Shown here: piece by piece, positions 52,504-61,791 of the stretch
Layout: each line of letters starts with the position of its first letter
Position numbering within the stretch: the first letter of the stretch is position 1
Assembly (NCBI RefSeq): GCF_051401765.1
Contig: NC_135064.1
Location: forward strand, 20,186,001-20,250,000
Origin: Calliopsis andreniformis
Lineage: Eukaryota; Arthropoda; Insecta; Hymenoptera; Andrenidae
Reading direction: 5' to 3'
DNA length: 64,000 nucleotides
The notes under the pieces: model-generated
What the model was told of the DNA's origin: nothing
The model's input: the letters and a program-made list of their open reading frames with translations, nothing else
Databases searched by the model: none
Translations under genes and position numbers: made by a program

Positions 52504-52715
52504 GACAGAGTATTCAAGTTGAAGCAGGTCACCTGAGTACCTCCTTTGCTTTTAATAACACGAAATTTTAACAAACTAAAAAAAAGATTATTCTTTCATA
52601 ATATTTCTCCCTTCGAAACCATTCAAATTATGACCATTCAAATTATGGATAATTTTCGTGTCATTGAAAAGAGAAAAGATATTCAAGTGACCTGCTTCAG
52701 CGTGGACACTCTGTA
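52504..52715. repeat. Foldback element, about 212 bp
   Basis: The left arm begins GACAGAGTATTCAAG and continues TTGAAGCAGGTCAC; the right arm on the minus strand begins TACAGAGTGTCCACG and continues CTGAAGCAGGTCAC. Matching goes on through CTTTTMATRACACGAAAwTT. Arms are about 70 bp. The central part contains ACCATTCAAATTATG twice in tandem. TA lies at both borders. The form is that of a MITE with ACAGAGTG ends, one base from the ACAGGGTG type. Confidence 0.88.
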
Positions 52716-52719
52716 GATT

Positions 52720-54155
52720 TCGAAGATCTACAACCTAGAGTGTCAGGATCAGAAACTTCCTCTTTTCATTCTCACTTGGTCAAGGGATAAAAAGTTTCAA
52801 GAGTACACCACAACTCCGTGAAGCAATATTTCTCATTACGAATAACCAAGATTAGATTACAAGGATCGGGGACGTTGCTCAACGATTCATAGTCGTCGTA
52901 CGTCGATTTATTCCTTCGCCTCACGAACCCATTAAAAAACTCGTAATCGAGTTTTAATTACCGTTACGACGCTTCGTTACAAAGTTCCCGCCTTGTAAAG
53001 AAGGGAAACGAGCTGGAAGGGAAAACTGCACATTCTGTGCGACTCGCGCCGCGAACGCGTACAATTAAATTCCCTATGAATAATTGCTCCTCGAATGAAG
53101 CAGTATCGCGTGCTCGATCGACTTCAACTTTTTCTTCCCAGCTCCTTCTATTCTCTATCAGCGACGAGAAAAGAACCACTGAGAGCAAACGATGCGAAAA
53201 ACTGTAGTCGTGAATATTCATGAATAGTTCACGAAACGATACCCAGCGAAGGATTCTCATAGATCGATCGTCTTTACGCGACGTACCGCGAAAAGTGTTC
53301 GCGTGCGCCGCGGCGAACTCTGAAGATGTTACTTTATAGATGAGCGTCATGAATAAATTCCTTTTTTAGTATTTTTCACTTGAGGGGGTCGGCGTGCTGC
53401 TCGTATTTGCGCAGGTCGGCAGGGAGGCTAGCGAATTTTCACGATTCCAGCAGTTTATGGATACGAGGTATCCCCTCTTTTGGGTTGTAAACTCTTTTGA
53501 TGGGCTACGTCGTCGTTACACCCGCGACTCGTCGTAAAGGAAATATTTCGTATCTCAGCTATGTAAGAACAAATGTGCGAGTAGTCTCTCTAGCTAGGAA
53601 TGAGGGAGGAAAAAAGTACACTGTAATTCAGTTTTCTGCTGAGTTCGTGGGTAAGTAGAAAGTAAAGTGAATGTTATAGCTAATTTAACAGAGCGCAAAG
53701 TATCCTTCGAGACAATTTTAGAACCACTAAAGACTTTGGAACACCTGTGATTAGTACTCTCAAGATTACAGCTGGAACGAATGTCCACAGTTGGCTCTTT
53801 AAGATCACCTGGAGATAACTTTCATGACGCTATTGTATCGAATATTATTATTCGAGACACTGATGAAACACATCACAAAACATAAAGACGTGGAGATTGT
53901 AGAGAGCTTTCAAGGCTCTTATGTGAATGAAGCATAACCCCTCAACGTGGGAGCAGTCTGCCCAACAGTAGTGTAATGCTGCATGTAATTTCCAATTGGT
54001 GGAAAAGCTGGACCCTCCTTCGAGGCTGTCACTATGTAGTCGGTCTGGGAAAGTATTGGCATATTTGAGTATTATTCTCTATTTGGGAAAGTATAGTCAC
54101 ACTTCAGAACCATTAGTCGTCTCGCTGGAAAAATAAATGTGCAGACGGAGTCAAA
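52720..54155. other. No confident feature
   Basis: Contains a 128-codon minus-strand frame (52964-53350) of no known family and TGGGAAAGTAT twice near 54045 and 54090. No gene was recognised. Confidence 0.45.
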
Positions 54156-54158
54156 ATA

Positions 54159-54235
54159 CAGGGTGATCAATTTATCTGGAAACCCTCACCCTTCCAATAC
54201 CCATTAGAGGGTTTCCACTTAAACTGATCACTCTG
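54159..54235. mobile_element. 77-bp hairpin MITE flanked by TA
   Basis: Two 29-base arms (54159-54187 and 54207-54235) are reverse complements at 25 of 29 positions; they begin CAGGGTGATCAATTTA on the left and, on the minus strand, CAGAGTGATCAGTTTA on the right, and both end GGAAACCCTC. The loop is 19 bases. TA lies immediately outside each arm (54157-54158, 54236-54237). It is among the smallest units that could move as a mariner-type MITE. Confidence 0.9.
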
Positions 54236-54239
54236 TACA

Positions 54240-56020
54240 TACGCCTTGTCCCAATAGACGTTGGGCCCAACTGCTTTCGCTACACCTCCACTCCAAATGC
54301 CTTGACGAGCTGGACTCATCATTCTATGCTTGGATCCATTTTTTCTGTAACGAGTAAGACTCAAATTGAGGGGTTAATTAGTTGCATGAACACTCTAGCC
54401 TTGTTGCACAAGCGAAAATGATGCTTGACCAATAACAGTTTTCAGAGTCTTGAAGCACATGAAGCACACAAAATTTAATAACTCCATGTATTGAAGTTCT
54501 TTAAATTTCTCAAGATTTCCAGGCCGATGGATTTGCGTGACTGTTGAAAGGATCTTGTAATTGATCACGGCTATACTGTCTGCAAGCAACAACAGTGATC
54601 GTCGGAGCGCTCGAAACAGTGTGTATTGTTCGTTCAGGAATTTTCGTTCCGGTTAGAGAGACGAAGATCCTGGATCGCGTGCGCTTCGGAAACACGCTTC
54701 TCAACTCGCGTTTCAGGATTACGAGATACTGGAAACTTCGGCTGTTCCATGTAACGGCGTGAGACGGCTTGAATGCGCATTGCGATAGAGAACACTTCGT
54801 CAATAAATTCGTTTCCCGATAAATGGTAACGATAATGACCCACAGTTTCGCTCAACACCAAATAATACGACAATACAGATCATATAACAATAAAAAGAGT
54901 TCATAGGTGAATACTAGATACCGAAGAACTTCTACAAATTTGTTGTTATTATTATTATTAATCGCTGAAACTAGTAAATATTTATCTCTCATTGGAACTT
55001 TTATTTATGAGAGAACAAGATGAGGTATAACAAGGATTCCCTCTATTTTTCTTGCCAATTGCAGTCACCACTTTTAGTCATGAATATTTCTGCCTCTCCG
55101 TTTCGCCACCATCCTCCTCCGATAATCCTTTGCATCCCGTTCGTTGTTACGGGAATGGAAATTCTCTTTCGCTTCTCTTAGACGAACTTCATTCACCGAC
55201 GCGATTCAAGGAGAATCCGTAATATCGCTTCCCGACAAAACCCCTTTCCATTTGGATTCTCCTACGTATTTCGTTCACGCTCCGTAAAACTTCAATGTCC
55301 ACGTAGGGAATCACGATCGAAGCACGAGCCGCCCCGCTGTCCCCTGGAAAGAAACGCCCGCCAAGGATGGAGTTTACTTTCCTCGCCCACGAAATAAAGC
55401 GTTCCTTTGCTGGCGTATTCTTCCGCCGTCAAGATTAAAGAATTTCAGATTGCCTTCGCCCGAGAGTGGACGAGATTTCATCAAATTTTTAAGGCGATCG
55501 GATTGAAGCACGCTCGATGATGCTCGGCGAATCGTTCCTTACTGAGTGGATCAGCTCGCGTCTGCGCGACTCGAAAATTCACTATCAATTTTTAAACTCC
55601 ACTTAACATAAAGCTACGTGACTCCAACGAATGCATTCATCTTCTGTTCTTTGTGATTTGTTATCCCTTGCTGAGAAAATTTGGATACCTTCAGTTTGTT
55701 ATAGTGGTAGCACGTTCTTCATAAAATACTTTGTCTTTAGAGGAACTTATGCTTAGTAGTATATCATATTTACCATTTTCTTGAAAGTAGTCACTTAGCT
55801 AATCTTATCTATAAATACAACCCTCTGAGATCACTTGACCATTCTCGTGTCGAAGGCAGGGGATGCTTAGGTAGTCTTACTGATGAGTCTACTAGCAGGC
55901 TCAGGACAGAATGCTTTTCTTTACTCTTCTTTTCCTTTCTCTTTCACAGTTTCATCAACCATCACACTATATTTCTTTGGTATATACTACTCTGAACAGA
56001 AATGAAGAATAGACAGCAAT
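54240..56020. other. No confident feature
   Basis: A short (ATT)n run lies at about 54946-54962. CpG content is moderate at 55140-55560. No gene was recognised. Confidence 0.5.
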
Positions 56021-56024
56021 TTTA

Positions 56025-56275
56025 ACAGGGTGTCACAGAATTGATGGTACAATCGAAAATGTAGTGATTCTATATGAAAAAATAAGTCGAAAATATTGAA
56101 TAAAATTCTGTGATATCGTGCTCGGTTTTCGAGAAAATTGAGTTTCAATTTCGATGGAGTACAAGTGCACAGAAATACAGTTTTGGGTGCTTGAACGGTA
56201 CACGGAATAAAGGGAACACTCACGGTCTGACCATTGTTTCTACACCAAGCTAAGAATATTCCCCTTTCCACATTT
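56025..56275. repeat. Decayed repeat with ACAGGGTGTCACAG end
   Basis: ACAGGGTGTCAC at 56025 is a terminal motif of the type seen at 8354. The body, with CGTGCTCGGTTTTCGAGAAA around 56117, recalls a repeat common in hymenopteran genomes, from memory only. The other end could not be placed. A 94-codon minus-strand frame inside it (55987-56271) is probably incidental. Confidence 0.5.
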
Positions 56276-56284
56276 ATTCCTCAA

Positions 56285-56890
56285 ATATCTAAAACTGTAC
56301 TTCAGCACACTCGTCCTTGGTTAAAATAAAAATTAATATTCTGAGAAACGAAATATGAAATCAAAAAAAATGTATTCTACATTTTCAGCTTATTTTCATC
56401 GTAGCTCCAATAATAAGAAATCAGTTTAATGGCGATGCATTTCAGGTGTAGAGTCGATAACTGGCGTCGACGCCACGGAATATAATCGAGAACAAATCGT
56501 AAAACGGTTCCAGCAACGTAACGGGGTAAGGGAAGCTATCGAGTTACGGCGCGCTTACTTGCTTCAACTTCGACCCTAACCGGAGGTCACGTGATTTGAT
56601 CGTCAGATCGTGGACGTTAGGCAAGCCAGAACCAAATTAGAAAGCGGGCTAATTGCAGGCCGTTTGCACGCCACCGGCAACTGACCGAAATGCTGGAAAC
56701 AGGACGGTGCCAAGAACGAGCGAGCTCCCAACCCTCGAATTCGTTGCTTGTTCCCGATTTGCGTGAAACTGGTTTTATGGGTTAGACGATGCAGTCTTCG
56801 GTCGGGATAGTCGAAGGAAGCTTCAGGATACTGAAGAAGCTGAAATAATTCCCTTAGTACATTTGTTAAGGGTATCTACTTCGCGTAGAT
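56285..56890. other. No feature seen; CpG-rich 56440-56790
   Basis: GC- and CpG-rich middle part without long open frames. Confidence 0.45.
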
Positions 56891-56892
56891 TT

Positions 56893-57242
56893 TTCAGGGA
56901 GGAGAAAAACATTTGTAGGTGATTAAAGGAGGAAGGGAATTAGCTAACGTGAAGGGGCTGAGGGAGGCAAGAAGAGGAAGAATAAAATATGGGGTTGGTA
57001 CTTGAAGGTTTTAAGGGAGGAGGATAGAAGAGACGGAGTAAGGGAAAGTGAGGGAGTAAGAGAGGGAGGGGAATAGGGCAGCTAAAAAAGAAGGGAAGTA
57101 GGACAGTGAGGGATTTAGGGAAACTGAGAAAACTGGGAAATTAGATGAGCCAGAAAAATAGAGAAATTAGAAGAGTGGAGGGCTAAAAAGTATGGAAATT
57201 AGATAACCTGCAAAAATTAGGAATCTGGAAAATTTAGAGGAA
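56893..57242 (+). repeat. Purine-rich strand, about 350 bp
   Basis: The plus strand is dominated by A and G in motifs such as GGGAGGAGAAAA, GAAGAGGAAGAATA, GAGAGGGAGGGGAA and GAAATTAGAAGAG. No exact period holds throughout, so it is either a decayed purine minisatellite or a region of strong strand bias. It could form triplex DNA in its purest parts (about 57030-57130). No coding frame is seen. Confidence 0.75.
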
Positions 57243-57244
57243 CG

Positions 57245-58410
57245 TGATAATGTTACAATTTTTATTCAAAAATCTTTTGTACCTAGTTTCAATAAGAAAT
57301 ATTATATTTAATGTTTCTGATATAGAAATCACCACAAATTTTTGCAATATCTCTCATACCAAAGCGACATTTGATTCTTCGAGCTCTCGTTAGCTTCGGC
57401 GTCAATGGGATGTTTGCGCAATTTACAGAACCCTATTCGCTTCTCTTACTCTCCTTGTATAGTATTACCATTACGATTGCCTAGCTTTATAGACGACATT
57501 TCATTCCAGCAGCAAATGTCCGTCGTAACTATTCGCAATGTACGCGTGTTCCATTAGAGACGCGTAGAATCGAGGAACGCCTACAATCCCACCCTATTTC
57601 ACGAGTGAGATACATAGAACAGGATGATTCCACCAAGAATTCACCAAGCTCATCCTCTCGTAATAAATGAGGACGCATACTAGAGAACACGTTAGGGTAC
57701 TTCGAATACAGCAAATTACACGTCAAACGTCATGGAAAACGTGGAAATATGAGTGTACTTACCGCGGAAGGAAAATTCTACAAGGCACTTCAGAGTCGAA
57801 TGATTTAAACCGTGTTTCAACATTCTGCAAATAAAAATAAATTGAAGAATAATCACACTACATACAAGCTACATTAAATAGCACTAAAGAAAAGGAGACA
57901 TAGATTTAACAACTGTCGCGCAATTCAACGAAACATTTGTTTCAGTCACAGGAATTCCGTCGAGCTACTAGCGGAAATTGCGCGCGTTGCTCGGTCACCG
58001 AGCTCGTGGTTTCTTGAATTTGCGCCGCCAGTAGTAAAGGTCGGTCTTTAAACCGTCGGACGAACCATCGTCTCTTTAAGAGTCACGTGCTTTGAAACAT
58101 TCAGAGCTACACAATCTGGAAACTGCTTGAACCGTTCATTCCCATTATCGAAAGCGCTCGGGTTTTACGCATCGATCGATCCAACTAGTAGCAAAGGTAG
58201 AGCTAGAGTCGGTAAAAGAAAACGAAGTCGTAATTCCGCGCAGGTATGTTTCTTTGAAGTATAAGTTATAAAATCTCGAAACACGAAACGCTTACGGGCA
58301 TAAAATTTAGTTTTTTTACAGGCAGAGAGTTCTGTCCCAGCGATTCGTGTTTCTTTCTCGTCTCGTCGCATGGAAAACGTATTCACCTTTCGTTTCACGT
58401 GAGATGGAGC
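57245..58410. other. No feature seen
   Basis: Ordinary mixed sequence with short open frames only. Confidence 0.5.
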
Positions 58411-58414
58411 ATGA

Positions 58415-58905
58415 ATTAAGGTACATTTATGCAACGGATGAATCGAGCACGAGCTGAGCAAATGTTACACATAAGCAGGGAAAAATCATAAATACACAAT
58501 TACAAATGGTAAAACACTATCAACACGTCGTTACATAAATGGACCTTCAAGGTGCGAAGACATTACTGTCGTTAATGTGTTACGTTACATACTATAGCAG
58601 ATTCATAATGCGACCTATGATTCTTCCTCTATTTTAGACCTATTTTGCTATAAATTTGCTATAATATGTAACATGATTCCACGTGACGTGACAGTAATAT
58701 GTTCGTACCCTAATGTCTTCATACTCTTAAGATCCTTTTATGCAATCGACGAGCTCAGTACGAGCTGAACCGAACGATTACACGAACGAAACACGTATTG
58801 ATAGTGTTTTATCATTTGTAATTGTGCATTTGCGTTTTCTTGCTAGTATGTACATTTGTTCAACTCGTGCTCGGCTCGTCGGTTGCACAAATGGACCTTT
58901 AAGAG
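58415..58905. repeat. Nested palindrome of about 490 bp made of two inverted copies
   Basis: Copy A (58415-58552) and copy B (58724-58905) are inverted relative to each other and share CGAGCACGAG, CACAATTACAAATG and AAAACACTATCAA blocks. Each copy also has its own inverted ends: in B, CTCTTAAGATCCTTTTATGC and, on the minus strand, CTCTTAAAGGTCCATTTGTG. Copy A has lost about 45 bp of its inner end. The spacer is itself palindromic (GAAGACATTA..TGTTAC..TATAGCA on both sides), centred near 58640. No open frame spans it. Confidence 0.88.
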
Positions 58906-58909
58906 AGAC

Positions 58910-60520
58910 TTCCTCTTTTTTCAGTCCCTTTCATTTGATGCATCGGTTATAAAAGTTGTTGAATAATCCCTGGTAGCGGAAACCAAAACCAATTCATTCG
59001 TTCGCGTTCTCCCGGAGATGAGATATTGTGCTCGCGGAATGCTCGCTGCGAAAGGAAAAGTCCATAGGTGTAGTGTCTTCCTTGGGGTGAGTGGCGACCT
59101 ACATACCATTCGGTGGCGTTCGTTTTAAGAAGCGAGGGTGGAGCGTCTTTGCGAGGACGATGAAAAGAAAATCGCTGCGCGCCTAAAGTCCCGAGAAGAC
59201 ACTAACGCACTACAATGAAAAACTCGTATTCTGCGCACTTTGACGAACTTTAAAGCCGCTTAAGGAATTTCTCGTCCCTCTTCGTGAATCTTCGTCGACA
59301 CTCGTCGCGAAGGTCTTCTTACACTTCTTTTGTTCCATTCATCACTCTGCGCGAAGAAAAAGTAATTGTTTTGAAATATTCGTTTCTCTCTTTTACTGGG
59401 AGAAAATTATGCGCTGTGGAGTAGGTCTCTAAAAAACTATAAGTTTCTGGTTGTGTTTTAGTCGTGAGGGGAAATTTTGTGAAGTTATTTTCAAAATATA
59501 TGTTCCAAATATCGTGTTATTGATGTATATGAATTTATACGGAAGACTTGGAAGTTCAATGCACTTGGAGGTTTTGAAGAAGTTCCCTTTATAAGTGGAA
59601 GTCCAAATAGGAATGTCCCTTTAATATGTTTAAGGCTATCGGTCGATACAGGTACCATTTTTCGATTGAGACTTATGATTGGTATGTCATAAATAGTGGG
59701 TCGATTTCTTGGTTTCTGTCAAGCTTTTCATGATGCTCATTCAGAATAATGAACTCGAGTTTCAAGAAAACGTTTACCTTCCAGGAAACTTACAACTTGG
59801 TCTTTTACTTCTACCTCAAGTTGGATCTGCAAAGTCTAACTCAAAGTGAAACTGTTTCTGCTGTTCCGTCGACTCTTATATACCATTTATAATGATTCTG
59901 CTTAACTAAAACTTTCGACGTAGTATTTTTATTTATTCTTTGGCGTGTTAGGATTCTCTTGTATTTGCAACATTTAGGTTAATTATTATTTTATAACTCG
60001 TAAGAATTCTAACTTAAATGAGACTTTTGTAGAAAAAGACTTTCGTCAAAATTTATTATTAAAAATAATGAATGTAATTTGTCACAGACTTGTCAACAGA
60101 CAAGGTAACTGTAAAGGATTTTAGGATTCGTGTGGCCGGTTTTTTAATTAAAACCCTTTGCTACAACTCGACACTATACGCAGTGGCGCTTTTCAGAGCT
60201 GAGCTTTAGAAGTCATATGTAGCGCATCAGAGATAACTCAAATGTCCCAAATGCAAATTCGCTGGTCCGTTTGTGTTTCCATTCACCAATGCTATCTGGG
60301 AAAATCAATCTGAAAGGAATACTGTGTGTAATCATTGAATGGGTTGACTATAACCTTTGATCAATCATAGACAGACAAATGTAAAATTATAAATACACAT
60401 GTAGGAATGATGTCATTTAGCCTTTGAGTGTTTCATGTGTGTTTATATTCTCTATAGCATCATCACTTCATCAATGATTATATAAACAGAATAAACCCTC
60501 CGATCTTCGCTGAATCATTT
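58910..60520. other. No confident feature
   Basis: CpG-rich to about 59360, then AT-rich. If the retrotransposon fragment at 60524 was once longer, its upstream part is no longer recognisable here. Confidence 0.45.
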
Positions 60521-60523
60521 TAG

Positions 60524-60871
60524 ATAAGAGGGAATTCAAGTAAAACAACTTGCCTCTTGATCCATAAGAATCCATTAAATAATCGATTAACTCTCACCAG
60601 CAAGTCAACGAAAATAGTAATTAACAGACTTAAAATAAGTCATTCAAAATTAACTCATCCTTATTTAATTTCAATATCTGACCCTCCAATTTGTGATATT
60701 TGCAGCTTTCAAATTTCAGTAGAACATATCCTCTTGAACTGTTCTGAATATACAGACCCTCGTACAAAATTTCAGATGAACCAAACTCTAGAAAGCAACC
60801 TCAACAGCAGCGAACAAACATCTAATATTATTTCATTCCTAAAATATCCCTCACTCTGTAATAAGTTCTAA
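60524..60871 (+). pseudogene. Non-LTR retrotransposon ORF2, C-terminal fragment
   Basis: This is the last part of the polyprotein of an I/R1/jockey-type retrotransposon, which in an intact element carries endonuclease, reverse transcriptase and often RNase H. The 115 codons here run from a stop at 60521-60523 to TAA/stop at 60869-60871 without interruption and with no ATG start. The visible hallmarks are INRLKISHSKLTHPYL, which fits the NRLRIGHTRLTHxYL motif after the RNase H domain; a CX2CX7HX4C finger (CDIC, then HILLNC); and a terminal IISFLKYPSLCNKF-like block typical of the natural C-terminus. The fragment is less than a tenth of a full ORF2 (usually 900-1200 residues), so this is a 5'-truncated dead copy. 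The assignment to the clade is from memory of motifs; that it is non-LTR ORF2 I consider very likely. Confidence 0.88.
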
Positions 60872-60953
60872 CAGTCACATTACCATCTACAACAATCGTC
60901 ACTAATAACTAAAATGCAGTTGACGCGACGTTAAAAAATTCGTGGGAAAAAAA
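60872..60953 (+). mobile_element. Probable 3' untranslated tail of the retrotransposon
   Basis: About 80 bp follow the ORF2 stop and include GCAGTTGACGCGACGTTAAA and then an A-rich end at 60944-60953 (AAAAAAAAA-like). Short 3' tails ending in GACG..TTAAA plus A are usual for I-like and R1-like elements. The exact insertion border and target duplication were not found. Confidence 0.55.
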
Positions 60954-60959
60954 AAGTCG

Positions 60960-61640
60960 ATGAAGAACAATCTTGGTAGAATTTCCGAACTTCTAAATGA
61001 CTTTCGAGCGTAGATGCACCTCTTTCGACCACTCCAATTCCACTCCCGCTTCGTGGCGGTCTTTAATTATCCGGTCCGAGAATTAAGATCACAGTTCATC
61101 GCGAAAACTGCTGACACACTCAGCCATGGTACCCGCCAGCACAGCAGTAAGCCGAACCACCGTGCAGACCCTTCAGATCCACTTCATTCAGTATGCGTGC
61201 TCCGTTGTTGTTCGACATGGTAATTTGGCACTAGAGGCAATACCATGAAACGCCGCTTAAAACGACGATATTCTCGCGTTCACGCTAATTCTAACTGCAT
61301 TCGACGTGAAGTTTCTCTATTAAATCTTAATACCCATGTAAATGGGATGCTGAGCCCTTTGCACGGCTGCGTGCGCGTGTATTCCTTGCGAACTTTCTCT
61401 TGAAAACGCAAGTGTGTCACCGTACTTCGTTCCTCGATGGTAGAACGACTTAATCGAAGTTCTACGAGAAGTTCGTGGAATCTGAAACACTTCTACTGAA
61501 TACGTGCATGCATTGGTGGATTCTACAGTTCTGTGGATTGGTTCTCTTTACTAATAAATTAACACAGCAAAAAAACTACGCGTCAGATACCTGTATAGCA
61601 CAGAGACGTGTGAAAGTCCTAAAAAATTCTGTTCCCTCCA
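60960..61640. other. No feature seen
   Basis: Moderately CpG-containing sequence with short open frames only. Confidence 0.5.
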
Positions 61641-61645
61641 ATAAA

Positions 61646-61790
61646 GTTCTAAAAATCAGTATGTTTTTAGAACGTTTTAAAAGACATTCATAAGACCTCT
61701 TAAAGATGTCGAAGTTAAGTCCATAAGACGTTCAGGCATAAAATGGACATAAAATAGACGTCTTCAAGACATCGTGTGTTATCTAGGTAT
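61646..61790. repeat. Repeat with perfect 10-bp hairpin and AAGACRTC words
   Basis: GTTCTAAAAA and TTTTTAGAAC (61646-61673) pair perfectly around the loop TCAGTATG. Downstream, CATAAGAC, AAAGATGTC, CATAAGACGTTC, AGACGTCTTCAAGACATC and then GTGTTATCTAGG follow within 110 bp. Repeats with serial AAGACGTC words and a GTGTTATCT end are known to me from insect genomes, but I cannot name the family. Confidence 0.7.
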
Positions 61791-61791
61791 A

